A stretch of 64,000 nt of DNA, taken from Myxococcales bacterium (GTDB lineage Bacteria; Myxococcota_A; Polyangia; Palsa-1104; JAEUJZ01). The stretch spans positions 62,001-126,000 of the forward strand of contig JAEUJZ010000001.1 in assembly GCA_016794505.1 (NCBI GenBank). The letters run 5' to 3'. A program made the position numbers and the translations under genes. Below, one piece after another: positions 19,807-31,749 of the stretch; position 1 is the stretch's first letter, and each line of letters opens with the position of its first letter. The notes under the pieces were generated by a model. The model was not told the DNA's origin. It made no database searches and worked only from the letters and a program-made list of their open reading frames with translations.

Positions 19807-21252
19807 CTAGCTTTCAGTCCCGGCTGCCGCCGCTTCGCGTGCCAGACGCGCCACCAAGGGCGCATCGGCCGGCAGGATCGGATAGTCGGCCAGCTCAGAC
19901 GGACGGACCCAGCGGACGGCGGCGACCTCGCGCGGCTGTGGCTCGCGATCAAAGCGGCAGTCATAGACGAGCATCAGCAGATCGAACTCGGGATAGCGAT
20001 GGCCGATGACCTCAACGATGCCGCCGATCGTCGCCTGGACGCCCAGCTCTTCGTGAAGCTCGCGGCGCAGCGCTTCTTCGGGAAGCTCGCCGGGTTCGAT
20101 CTTGCCGCCGGGAAATTCCCACAGGTTCGGCATGGCCTGGTCGGGACGGCGCTGGCTTAGGAAGACGCGCCCCTGCGCATCGCGACACAGCCCCGCCACC
20201 ACCAGCTTGCGCGGGCGCGGCATGGCAGCGACGCTCGCCGGGACCTGCGGGCTCGCCGGGCTGGCCCCGGTCTCGCGTGGCAGCGCGGCGGGCATAGCCG
20301 ACTGGGTCGCCCCCTTGCCCGGCCCCCGGCTGATCTGCGTCAGCACGACGTTGGCCGAGCCCGAGCGAAAGCCCTCTAGATCCAGGCTGACATAGACGAA
20401 GCCCTGGGCCTTGGCGGCAGCCAAGATGGACGCGCGCTGCGCCAGCGCTCGATCCAGATCGGCGCGCTCGAATTCCAGGCGCACCAGGGCCGCCGCGTCG
20501 CGATCGGCCTGCGCTGGGCTGACTTCATGGAAGCGCACGCGGACCTGGGCAAAGCCCAGATCGTGCAGGGCCTGCTCCAGGCGATCGACGCGGCGCAGGC
20601 GGTCTTCGGTGATGCGGGTGCCATAGGGAAAGCGCGAGGACAGACAGGCAAGCTGCGGCTTGTCCCAGACGGATAGACCCAAGGCTCGCGCCACGGCCCG
20701 CACCTCGGACTTGTTCAGTCCGGCTTCGACGAGGGGCTGGCGCGCTCCGCGCTCTAGCGCCGCGCGCAGGCCGGGTCGGTGATCGCCCAGGTCGTCGAGG
20801 TTGGTGCCCAAGAGGATATGGGCCAGGCCCCACTTGCTCGCGGCCGGCTCGCACAGATCAAAGAGCTCGGTCTTGCAGTGATAGCAGCGGTCCGTGGGGT
20901 TTTCGGCAAAGCCTGGACGCGCCAGCTCGTGCGAGCGGACCTGTTCATGGCGGACGCCCAAGGCGCGCACAAGCTCGGCCGCGGCGAGTGCTTCGCGCTC
21001 GGCCATGGTCTCGGACACCGCGGTCAGCGCGACGACGGCCGCTCCCAGCTCATCCGCGGCGATCTTCAGCACCAGGGCCGAGTCAACGCCGCCAGAAAAC
21101 GCCACCAGCGAGGGGCCATAGCCGCGGATGATGGCGCGCAGACACGCGAGCTTTTCGTCGAGGGCGGGGCTGGACGCAACCGCCCCCGCAGCGGCTGCCG
21201 ATGTCGCAGCAGAAGGAGCAGACGCAGAAGGAGCAGACGCGGGCGGATGCAT
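19807..21252 (-). CDS. Fusion of LarE-type sulfur transferase with Nudix hydrolase
   Basis: 481 residues. After a ~30-residue Ala/Ser/Pro N-terminus, residues 31 to about 300 form an ATP pyrophosphatase of the LarE family: PP-loop SGGVDS (53-58), RCYHCKTELF (122-131), GTNLDDLGDHRPG, and LACLSSRFPYGTRIT, whose Cys203 corresponds to the sacrificial Cys of LarE. LarE adenylates and sulfurates the nicotinic-acid-derived precursor of the nickel-pincer cofactor. After a Pro/Ala linker, residues 344-481 form a MutT-like Nudix domain with the complete box at 383-405 (GKIEPGE...REL.EELG). Nudix enzymes cleave nucleoside diphosphate-linked compounds. No larB or larC is nearby. Both active sites appear intact. 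Confidence 0.88.
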   Translation of the reverse strand: MHPPASAPSASAPSAATSAAAAGAVASSPALDEKLACLRAIIRGYGPSLVAFSGGVDSALVLKIAADELGAAVVALTAVSETMAEREALAAAELVRALGVRHEQVRSHELARPGFAENPTDRCYHCKTELFDLCEPAASKWGLAHILLGTNLDDLGDHRPGLRAALERGARQPLVEAGLNKSEVRAVARALGLSVWDKPQLACLSSRFPYGTRITEDRLRRVDRLEQALHDLGFAQVRVRFHEVSPAQADRDAAALVRLEFERADLDRALAQRASILAAAKAQGFVYVSLDLEGFRSGSANVVLTQISRGPGKGATQSAMPAALPRETGASPASPQVPASVAAMPRPRKLVVAGLCRDAQGRVFLSQRRPDQAMPNLWEFPGGKIEPGELPEEALRRELHEELGVQATIGGIVEVIGHRYPEFDLLMLVYDCRFDREPQPREVAAVRWVRPSELADYPILPADAPLVARLAREAAAAGTES

Positions 21253-21415
21253 GATGGGCTTGATACAAGCCCAGCAGCGTCACAGATGCAAGCCAGCAGC
21301 GAGGGCCATGAATTGCCGTGCGGTTCCGCGCGCTTGAACAAGCCGCCGGCTGCGCCGCCCGCGGCGCCGATCTCGTCGATGACAAGCGCCCCTCGACTGG
21401 TTTACCCTGGCCGGG

Positions 21416-22630
21416 ATGTCCACACAGCGATTCGACTTTCCACAGCGTCGCGCGTCGTGGTGGTGCGGCCTGGTGCCTGTGCTTCTGGCGCTGATCGTCC
21501 CCACGTCGGCCCAGGCGCAGCGCCTGAGCGTGCCCTCGCCCATTCGCCCCGCGCCGACCCAAGCGGGCGCGCACTGTCTGGGGGAGCCGAGAAACAAGCT
21601 GACGCTGGAGCACACCGTCGCCGGCTCGATCAACCCGCTGGGCATCGGCAACATCGTGCGCTTGGGCTGGTGTACGCCGCTGATTCGCAAACCGGGCCTG
21701 CTGTTCGACTTCACGAACTTCGACATTGGCGCGCTGTTCACAAACTCGCCGACCGACGTAAACCTGGGCGTGCAGGCGTTCTTGTCGCCGCTTTCGATCT
21801 TGGTGCTGCGCGCCGAGGCCACGGTGTTTTACATCTGGCCGATTCCGCTGCAAGGCGCTGGCTTTATCACCGTGAACAGCCCGCAGGAATTCACGCTGGC
21901 GCGGCTGTCGCCCGATCCCACGGGCTTTAACCGCATGACCGGCCAGCCCGAGGTCCCGGCGACAACGGCGTATGGCGGGCGCGTCATGGTGGGCATGACC
22001 TTGCAGGGCCAGGTGCCGCTCGGCAAGCGGCTTGATATCGCGGCAGCCATCGGCGCCAACATCGAATATTGGAGCCTGAGCTCCTCGGCGCTTTCTGGCT
22101 TGCCGCTGGGCGGTGGCTTCTATTCGGCGCGACGCGACGTCATCCTGCTTGGCTCGGCCGACTGGCTGGTGATGAGCACGGCGGCGCTGTTGTTCAACAT
22201 CAAGATCCACAGGAACTCCAGCCTCAAGATCGGCGGCGTCAACGACTTGGCCTATGTGCCAAGCCATGGCTATCTGGGCAACATCGCCGGAGGTCTTCTG
22301 GTCTGGAACGTCGCCAACCTGCGGCAGCTTGCCAAGAACTTCAACCTGTTTGCTCGCGTCGGCACGTTCACGCACCACCAGTTCCGCAGCGGCATCACCA
22401 TCGCGCTCGGCTTGAGCATCGTGTATGAGCTCGTGCCCAAGCCCGCCAAGCTGCCTCCGCCCGAGCCAATGGAGCCGGCGGTCACAGCCCCGGCAGCAAG
22501 CGGCGATCCGTCTGCGAGCCCGGCGCCAAGCGTCAGCCCGAGCGATGCCGCACCCGCTGCGCCGCAGACCGCCGTACCACCCGCTGCGGTGCTGGATCCA
22601 CCGCAGCCCTCGCCTGCGGCAGGACGCTAA
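21416..22630 (+). CDS. Exported outer-membrane-like protein
   Basis: 404 residues from ATG 21416. Residues 1-35 form a signal peptide ending SAQAQ. Residues about 50-340 alternate short hydrophobic and polar segments with many aromatic residues and glycines, consistent with beta strands of a barrel or a similar envelope domain. The C-terminal 60 residues are Pro/Ala-rich and probably disordered. No family was recognised. It is followed at once by a second envelope gene. Confidence 0.65.
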   Translation: MSTQRFDFPQRRASWWCGLVPVLLALIVPTSAQAQRLSVPSPIRPAPTQAGAHCLGEPRNKLTLEHTVAGSINPLGIGNIVRLGWCTPLIRKPGLLFDFTNFDIGALFTNSPTDVNLGVQAFLSPLSILVLRAEATVFYIWPIPLQGAGFITVNSPQEFTLARLSPDPTGFNRMTGQPEVPATTAYGGRVMVGMTLQGQVPLGKRLDIAAAIGANIEYWSLSSSALSGLPLGGGFYSARRDVILLGSADWLVMSTAALLFNIKIHRNSSLKIGGVNDLAYVPSHGYLGNIAGGLLVWNVANLRQLAKNFNLFARVGTFTHHQFRSGITIALGLSIVYELVPKPAKLPPPEPMEPAVTAPAASGDPSASPAPSVSPSDAAPAAPQTAVPPAAVLDPPQPSPAAGR

Positions 22631-22681
22631 GCCATGCGGGTGAATGCCATGTCTTGTGACGTTGTGAAAATGGGGAACGCC

Positions 22682-23272
22682 ATGCAGCCTGCACTGTCCT
22701 CGCACGCTCGACGCAAACAGCCGATCTGGGCCGGCTTCGTGGCGAGCTTGGTCTTGCTGCTTTGCGTGGGAACCAGCCGCCCGGCCCGCGCCGAGCTCTA
22801 CACGGGGTTGGATGCGGCCTTCACCATGGATGCCCTGCTGGGCATTGGCTCGGTGGTGGCCATCGCCGGCAATGCCGTGACGCTGGCGCAGAAAAAACCG
22901 CAGCGCGGCTGGATGTACGCCGGCTTCATCTTTGGCGCGATCAACCTGGCCATGGGACCGATCATCATCGTCTATGGCCGCGGCGATATCGAGCCGGTGG
23001 TGATGCCCGATGGCATGCGCGTACACGGCCAGGATCGCCCCGATATTGGCTATGGCTTGGGCTTGGCGCATACGGCGCTGGCTGTCACCAGCTTGGCGCT
23101 GTCGATCAAAAATGCCGTCCTTTGGCACCGGCTGCGGCTCGAAGAGTCCAAGGTCAACGCCGAGCCAGTCGCCTCGCGAACCTTTTCCAATGTGCAGCTT
23201 GCGCCGCTGGTGTCGCGCGACCTGCAGGGCGGCGCGCTGGTCGGCCTGGTGGTGACTGGACAGACGTTCTAA
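22682..23272 (+). CDS. Hypothetical inner-membrane protein
   Basis: ATG 22682 is preferred over ATG 22634 because GGGGAA lies just upstream. It gives a signal-like N-terminus (IWAGFVASLVLLLCVG, cleavage near ARAEL). About 196 residues follow with three further hydrophobic segments: DALLGIGSVVAIAGNAV, MYAGFIFGAINLAMGPIIIV and IGYGLGLAHTALAVTSLAL. It is a small multi-spanning membrane protein without known motifs, probably in one transcription unit with the preceding gene. Confidence 0.6.
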   Translation: MQPALSSHARRKQPIWAGFVASLVLLLCVGTSRPARAELYTGLDAAFTMDALLGIGSVVAIAGNAVTLAQKKPQRGWMYAGFIFGAINLAMGPIIIVYGRGDIEPVVMPDGMRVHGQDRPDIGYGLGLAHTALAVTSLALSIKNAVLWHRLRLEESKVNAEPVASRTFSNVQLAPLVSRDLQGGALVGLVVTGQTF

Positions 23273-23306
23273 TCAGGCGCTCTGGATCGATCAGGCGAGC
23301 GCGTTC

Positions 23307-23321
23307 GCGCAGCCTCTGCGC
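23307..23321. terminator. Hairpin between convergent genes
   Basis: GCGCAG-CCT-CTGCGC forms a perfect six-base-pair stem with a three-base loop in the 87 bases between two convergent stop codons. It could stop transcription from both sides, but no T-run follows. Confidence 0.35.
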
Positions 23322-23359
23322 ATGCCGTCCCCCGACGCTGCGCCATGCCTGCGGCTGCC

Positions 23360-25048
23360 TTACTGCGTCGGGATCTCGTCGTCGCGGGTCGGCTTGGGGG
23401 CTTCGCTGGTCTCGACGGACTTCTTGCGCGACTTGCCGCGCAGGCGCTGCAGCGACACGCTCTGCCGCGCGCCGGAGCTTGGATCCAGAAGCACGCTCGC
23501 TTCCTGATAGCCCTCAAGCCGCAGGTACAGCTTGAGCGGCGCACCACGCAGCTCTTCGTCGAGCTTGAATGGCGTCTTGCCAATTGACTGCGCGCCGCCT
23601 TCGCGGAACACCTCGGCACCGCGCGGATCGCTGGACAAGGTCAAGCGCACGCGCCCCGTCACCGCCGTCAGTGCGGGCTTGCTGCCGACGGAGCTGCCCG
23701 ATTCGGATCCCGCCTGCGCGGCCCGAGTCTCTTCCTCGGTCTTGGGGGAAAGCGGGATCTTCTGACGGGTCGACTGGCTGTGATTCAGAATGACCGTGGT
23801 GTCGCGATAGCCGCCCAAGCGCAGGTTGACGCGCACGGTGCCGGCCATGCGCGTCTGGCTGAGCCGCCAGGGTGTAACGCCCAGCACTTCGTTGTTGTCG
23901 GCCCGCACCAAGGCCGCGCCCGGCGGATCGCTGTCGACTTCCCAGACGACATTCTCGCGCGAGGCGGCTGGAGCCGGGCTGCCCGCGTCGCTAAACAGCA
24001 GCACCGCGCTCACCGCCACCAGCACTGCGGCGATGCTGATGGCGAACAGAAAGCGACGGCCGGTCAAGCCGCTGATCGTCGTGCCCAGCGGACGCGGCGC
24101 CGAGCTTTGGGCAATCTTGGTCTTGGGGCGCTCGGCACTGGCCGCAGCGGCATTGGCCCGCAGGGGATTCACGCGGCGCGTGCGGTATGCGCCCATCGCT
24201 TCGAGATCCGTGACGATGCGATCCATGTCCGGCCGCGCGTCTGGTTCCTTGGCGAGCATGCTGTGAACCAGCTCGGCCAGATCTTCGGGGATCGATGGAT
24301 CAAGCTTGAGCAAGAGCGGCGGCTTGTCCCGCATGTGCATGCTCATCAGCTCGCTGGGGCTGTCGGCCATAAACGGCGGATGGCCGACCAACATCTGATA
24401 CAGGATGACGCCCAGCGCATAGACATCGGCCTTGCCATCGACGTCCGCGGCTCCGCGGCACTGCTCGGGCGCCATATGCGTGGGCGTGCCCATAATCACG
24501 CCGGTCTGCGTGCGCAGCTTGGATGCCGGCGTCGGAGCCAGGCTGTTCAAGCGCAGCTTGGCAATGCCAAAGTCAAAGATCTTCACCCGCTCGCCATCCG
24601 GCGTCTCGGGATCCGCAACCAGCATGACGTTATCGGGCTTGAGGTCGCGATGGACGATGCCCTTTTCGTGGGCGGCGCGCAGGGCTGATGCGATTTGGCG
24701 CGCGATATTCAGGGCGTCTTGGTGCGCCAGGCTTCCCGCTTTTTCCAGTCGAGCCGTCAGGAGCTCGCCGGACAGATACTCCATGACGATGTAGGCCGCG
24801 CCATCGTCGAGGCGACCCGACTCAAAGACGCCAACCAGGCCGGGGTGATGGATGATGTTGACGGCCCGCGCCTCGTTGAAGAAGCGCAGGATGCTCTGCT
24901 GGTCCTTGGCGAAGTCGGGCAGAAGCACCTTGATGGCGGCGCGGCGACCAATTTCTTCCTGTACCGCTTCGTACACGGCCCCCATTCCGCCCTGGCCTAG
25001 CTTGCGCAGGACGCGGTAGTTGCCGATGCGCTGTCCGACTCCGACCAT
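23360..25048 (-). CDS. Ser/Thr protein kinase with two C-terminal PEGA domains
   Basis: About 562 residues; ATG 25048 (MVGVGQRIGNYRV) matches starts of the other kinases here better than GTG 25066. The Hanks-type domain (residues ~10-270) is complete: GQGGMGAVYEA, catalytic Lys in RAAIKVL, HRDLKPDN, and DFGIAKL. Then come a linker, a TM helix (FAISIAAVLVAVSAVLLF) near 345, and two PEGA domains (SDPPGAALV and SDPRGAEVF) that would lie outside the cytoplasm, possibly sensing or binding envelope ligands. It lies 63 bases after the Obg start region on the same strand. Confidence 0.9.
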   Translation of the reverse strand: MVGVGQRIGNYRVLRKLGQGGMGAVYEAVQEEIGRRAAIKVLLPDFAKDQQSILRFFNEARAVNIIHHPGLVGVFESGRLDDGAAYIVMEYLSGELLTARLEKAGSLAHQDALNIARQIASALRAAHEKGIVHRDLKPDNVMLVADPETPDGERVKIFDFGIAKLRLNSLAPTPASKLRTQTGVIMGTPTHMAPEQCRGAADVDGKADVYALGVILYQMLVGHPPFMADSPSELMSMHMRDKPPLLLKLDPSIPEDLAELVHSMLAKEPDARPDMDRIVTDLEAMGAYRTRRVNPLRANAAAASAERPKTKIAQSSAPRPLGTTISGLTGRRFLFAISIAAVLVAVSAVLLFSDAGSPAPAASRENVVWEVDSDPPGAALVRADNNEVLGVTPWRLSQTRMAGTVRVNLRLGGYRDTTVILNHSQSTRQKIPLSPKTEEETRAAQAGSESGSSVGSKPALTAVTGRVRLTLSSDPRGAEVFREGGAQSIGKTPFKLDEELRGAPLKLYLRLEGYQEASVLLDPSSGARQSVSLQRLRGKSRKKSVETSEAPKPTRDDEIPTQ

Positions 25049-25111
25049 GGATCTCGCAGACGCCACACCCCACCCAGAAGACGGCCAAGCTGTGGCGAAA
25101 ATTACGAGACA

Positions 25112-26158
25112 TTATGCCATGGAGAGCGATTTTCCTGGGCTTGCTGTCGGCGTGCGGACGACCTGACAGGCAGCGTTCATCAGCTCAGTGATACCGGCGC
25201 CGGTTGCGGCAGAGATGCCCGACAGCTGAATACCTCGCTTGGCAAAGGCCTGCTGCAGCGTCGGGAGGCTCTCGCGAGTCGCCGGCAAGTCGAGCTTGGT
25301 CAAGGCAACAAGCTGCGGTCGCGCCGCGAGCTCGGGGTCGTAGCGTCGAAGCTCTTCGTTCAAGACATCGAAGTCGTGCAGCGGATCGCGGCCTGGCTCC
25401 TCGGTGACTTCAAGCAGATGGATCAGCACCCGCGTCCGCGACAAGTGACGCAGAAAGCGATGCCCCAGGCCGTGGCCTTGGTGCGCGCCTTCGATCAGAC
25501 CGGGCAGATCGGCGAGCACGAAGCTGCGATCGCTGGTGCGGCTGCCCAGCGGCAGCGAGACCACTCCCAAGTTGGGGGTCAGCGTCGTAAAGGGATAGTT
25601 GGCGATCTTCGGGCGCAGGCGCGAAACCCGCGCAATCAGCGACGACTTCCCGACGTTGGGATAGCCCAGAAGGCCGACATCGGCGAGGAGCTTGAGCTCA
25701 AGCTGCAGGCTGCGTTCCTGGCCCGGCTCGCCCTCTTCGCAGTAGTCGGGGGCCTGCCAGGTCGACGTCGCAAAGTGCAGGTTGCCGCGTCCGCCTTGTC
25801 CACCGCGCGCCGCAACAAAGCGCTGGCCGGGTGCCGACAGGTCGCACAGCACGCTGCCCGAGTCGTCCTTGACGACGACGCCCACCGGCACCGTAACGAT
25901 CAGGTCTTCCCCGCCGCGGCCACAGCGATCGCGGCCACCGCCGTGCTCGCCGCGCTTGGCCTTGTATTCGCGACGGAACGTCAGGTCGAGCAGCGTGCTC
26001 AGCTGATCGCTGGCCACCAAGATCACCGAGCCGCCGTTGCCTCCGTCGCCGCCGGTCGGGCCCCCGCGCGGACGCCCTGGGCCGGCATCAAAGGCGATGC
26101 AGCCGTTGCCTCCGTCGCCGGCCTTGGCCCAGATCACACACTCATCAACAAAATGCAT
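25112..26158 (-). CDS. obgE: GTPase Obg/CgtA
   Basis: 348 residues starting at ATG 26158 (MHFVDECVIWAKAGDGGNGC). The frame continues upstream, but the conserved Obg fold begins exactly here. The glycine-rich Obg domain (1-158) is followed by the G domain with P-loop GYPNVGKSS, DLPGLIEGAHQGHGLG (G3) and TKLDLP (G4). Obg binds the 50S ribosomal subunit and links ribosome maturation to (p)ppGpp and stress. The usual rplU-rpmA neighbours are absent. The length fits the family without an OCT domain. Confidence 0.95.
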   Translation of the reverse strand: MHFVDECVIWAKAGDGGNGCIAFDAGPGRPRGGPTGGDGGNGGSVILVASDQLSTLLDLTFRREYKAKRGEHGGGRDRCGRGGEDLIVTVPVGVVVKDDSGSVLCDLSAPGQRFVAARGGQGGRGNLHFATSTWQAPDYCEEGEPGQERSLQLELKLLADVGLLGYPNVGKSSLIARVSRLRPKIANYPFTTLTPNLGVVSLPLGSRTSDRSFVLADLPGLIEGAHQGHGLGHRFLRHLSRTRVLIHLLEVTEEPGRDPLHDFDVLNEELRRYDPELAARPQLVALTKLDLPATRESLPTLQQAFAKRGIQLSGISAATGAGITELMNAACQVVRTPTASPGKSLSMA

Positions 26159-26391
26159 CGCCTTCCTCAGCGCCGATCCCTGTTCCCAGGGGGCGCACGC
26201 ACGCTTGAACCGACCTTCCGACCCGGTAGACAGCGCCGCAGACAGGGCGCGTTTTTCCGGTCCCACGCATCTAGCACCGTCGGATAGCGTGGCGCAAGCG
26301 GCTTTCCTGTCCGGCGCGTCCGCCCGCCCAGCCGCGGCGCGAGGGGGCGCTTGTTCGAGTCCTCAACCGACGCCGCCAACGCACGAAATAC

Positions 26392-26411
26392 AGATAAATT
26401 CTTATTTATCT
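26392..26411. terminator. AT-rich inverted repeat at the end of the hydroxylase gene
   Basis: AGATAAAT-TCTT-ATTTATCT forms an eight-base-pair stem with a four-base loop that overlaps the stop codon of the hydroxylase gene. It is AT-only apart from the ends, so it is not a typical GC-rich terminator. It may be a processing or stability element, or a boundary of inserted AT-rich DNA. Confidence 0.35.
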
Positions 26412-27323
26412 TTGATTATGTTGCTTTATAGTGGCATCCGCCTCACCCGTAGCAGGAGGCGGCGGCCAAAGCTGCGCAAAGAAGCCAGCTGGGAAAGTCT
26501 CGTCGCCGGGGAAGCCCAGACGCAGATCGCGTCCATCGCTGGGCAGGTAGGCCGTACCAAACAGATAGTCCCACAGGCTGAGCGAAAGACCGAAGTTGAC
26601 GCCGCCCGCTTGGGCCAGCCGCTCAGGTGGAAGATTCTTTGCGTGATGCCAAATGTGCATAGCCGGCGAGTTCAGTAGCCAGCGCAGCGGTCCCCAGGTC
26701 AGGTAAAGATTACTATGATTCAAATGGCCGATGGCAATTGCAATGGCATCCAGCACAAAGAAATCGACCACACTGATGCCCAACAATGACAATGGAATAA
26801 ATTGGATTAATTTGTAAATAATTGTCTCACCAAAATGATATCGCAAGTGCGCTGAAAAACCCATCTCACGCACGCTGTGATGCACTTGATGAAAGCGCCA
26901 CAGCCAAGGGACTTTGTGCAGCAGGCGATGGATGTTCCACTGCACGAAGTCTTTCAAGAAGAAGTAGAAGACAAGCTGCACCAGCGTCGGCCATCCCGAC
27001 AGGTTCAGCAACACAAAGGGTCGGGCCCCGAGCCCGCGCCAGGCATCCAGCCAGAGCTCGCTGGCCACATTGCTGAGCGCCGCGAAGCCGAGCAGTGAAA
27101 ACAGAAAAAAATTAAAAAACATATAGAAGCCATCGAGCCAAAAATCACGCCGAATGCGGGCTTGATGCACACGCCAAGGGTGAATTAATTCACAAATATA
27201 TACCAGCACAGAAATCAATAACAAATACCAAAAATAACTTTGCAGACGGGGTTCGCGAAGTTCCCTTATCAAATAATTCAAATATCCAACATAGCTTTGA
27301 GCGATAATTTGCCAGTACTTCAT
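26406..27323 (-). CDS. Fatty acid hydroxylase / sterol desaturase family protein
   Basis: About 305 residues from ATG 27323, with GGGGGAA upstream. It is an integral membrane protein with at least four hydrophobic segments and the eight-His di-iron pattern of the family: HRLLH, HQVHH, a later His (HLNHSN), and HIWHH. Family members use O2 to hydroxylate or desaturate membrane lipids, sterols or carotenoids. The gene is strikingly AT-richer than its surroundings, with many AAT/ATT/TTA codons, suggesting recent horizontal acquisition. The substrate cannot be deduced. Confidence 0.88.
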   Translation of the reverse strand: MKYWQIIAQSYVGYLNYLIRELREPRLQSYFWYLLLISVLVYICELIHPWRVHQARIRRDFWLDGFYMFFNFFLFSLLGFAALSNVASELWLDAWRGLGARPFVLLNLSGWPTLVQLVFYFFLKDFVQWNIHRLLHKVPWLWRFHQVHHSVREMGFSAHLRYHFGETIIYKLIQFIPLSLLGISVVDFFVLDAIAIAIGHLNHSNLYLTWGPLRWLLNSPAMHIWHHAKNLPPERLAQAGGVNFGLSLSLWDYLFGTAYLPSDGRDLRLGFPGDETFPAGFFAQLWPPPPATGEADATIKQHNQR

Positions 27324-27353
27324 ATGGGATGATTCCCCCAAGGCTGCCTGCGG

Positions 27354-28382
27354 CTAGAGCCCGTCTTTGTGCAGGGTCTGGGCAAGGCGACGATACAGAT
27401 CGCGGTGGTCGAAGCCGCTGATCAGATCGGGCAGAAGGTGCCCAATCTGGCCAACTTCATCGAGATGATCGGCGGGCACGCAGCCAAGAAACGTGCCCCA
27501 GCGCGACGAGGCGACCGTCACCAGGCCGTCGTTTGGTACCGGTATGAGCGGGTTCGGACTGGTCAGCGCAAACGCCGGCACAGCCACGGCCAAAAGCGGG
27601 TCCAACAGATCAATGCGGGACGAGTTGCCCCAGGAGGCGCCGGCACACTCGGCATCGGCGACGCGCCCGCTGCTGCGCCCGGCGACGCTGTAGTATTTCA
27701 CACGGCGGTCGTCGGGGTTCGCGGGGTTAAAGACCTTTTGCATGTGATCGCGTGAAAGCTGGCGCAGCGAGGCCTGCACTCTGGCGTCTCCCGGCGCCGA
27801 GGCAATGCCGCCCCACAGCGCCCGCAAGATCACGTTGATGAGATCATAGGAAAAGCCGGGAATCAGACCGAGCGCAGCGTCGGCGACAGGCGTTCCCTGG
27901 TGCGGCGAAGCGACGGTGATCAGCCCGGCGATGCGGTCGCCATAGCCAAGCGAACTAATCAAGAAGCGCGCATCGATGCCGCCCTGCGAGTGCGCGATCA
28001 CGTTCACCTTGCAGGCCCCTGTGGCGCGCAGCGTGTCGTCGACGATGCCGGCCAGATAGCGCGCTCGCACCGCCGAGCTATCGAACGGCGGCACCTGGGC
28101 TTCGATGACGGTCTCGCCGCGGCTGCGCAGATCCGACGCGACGTGGAAGAAATAGTTCAGCGGCCCGATGCGCTCGAAGCCGGCAAAGCCGTGGGCCAGC
28201 ACAACTGGGTACGGCGCTCCGCGGCACGACGACAGAGCGGTGCCCTGCCCTTCGACAGCATCGAGCTCGTCGGCGTCAGGCGGGCCACAGGCAAGGACGG
28301 TCATGGCCGCAAGCAAAAGGCCCAGATAGCGTCGCCGAATTCCAGGCGTGCCCGACGAAGAATTGAGTAGTGAGGTCGGCAT
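27354..28382 (-). CDS. Lipase-like alpha/beta hydrolase lipoprotein
   Basis: About 342 residues. ATG 28382 is chosen because GGAGG lies six bases upstream. The N-terminus is a lipoprotein signal with lipobox TVLAC. The hydrolase core shows the oxyanion segment VVLAHGFAGF, the nucleophile elbow AHSQGG (triacylglycerol lipase type), and TVASPHQGTPVAD, a segment seen in Burkholderia/Pseudomonas family I lipases. Candidate Asp and His residues are in the C-terminal part (PNDGLVTVAS and CVPADHLDEVG). It probably hydrolyses acylglycerols or other esters at the cell surface. Confidence 0.85.
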   Translation of the reverse strand: MPTSLLNSSSGTPGIRRRYLGLLLAAMTVLACGPPDADELDAVEGQGTALSSCRGAPYPVVLAHGFAGFERIGPLNYFFHVASDLRSRGETVIEAQVPPFDSSAVRARYLAGIVDDTLRATGACKVNVIAHSQGGIDARFLISSLGYGDRIAGLITVASPHQGTPVADAALGLIPGFSYDLINVILRALWGGIASAPGDARVQASLRQLSRDHMQKVFNPANPDDRRVKYYSVAGRSSGRVADAECAGASWGNSSRIDLLDPLLAVAVPAFALTSPNPLIPVPNDGLVTVASSRWGTFLGCVPADHLDEVGQIGHLLPDLISGFDHRDLYRRLAQTLHKDGL

Positions 28383-28542
28383 GTGCATCCTCCACGCTTG
28401 CTGCGACACGGGGCCGCGATCTTGGCAGCAACGTACCACCGGCCATGCCCGATGCGAAGCGTCCACCCACGCGTGGCGCAAATGCGGCTGCAGGATCCGG
28501 CGCGCTGGCTTGCGTGCCTGCGGACGGCACAGGACTTCCGAC

Positions 28543-31746
<3,204 letters not shown>

Positions 31747-31749
31747 GGA

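Noticed and set aside
26340..26380. tRNA-like GTTCGAGTCC motif
   Set aside because: No acceptor stem or cloverleaf can be drawn around it.
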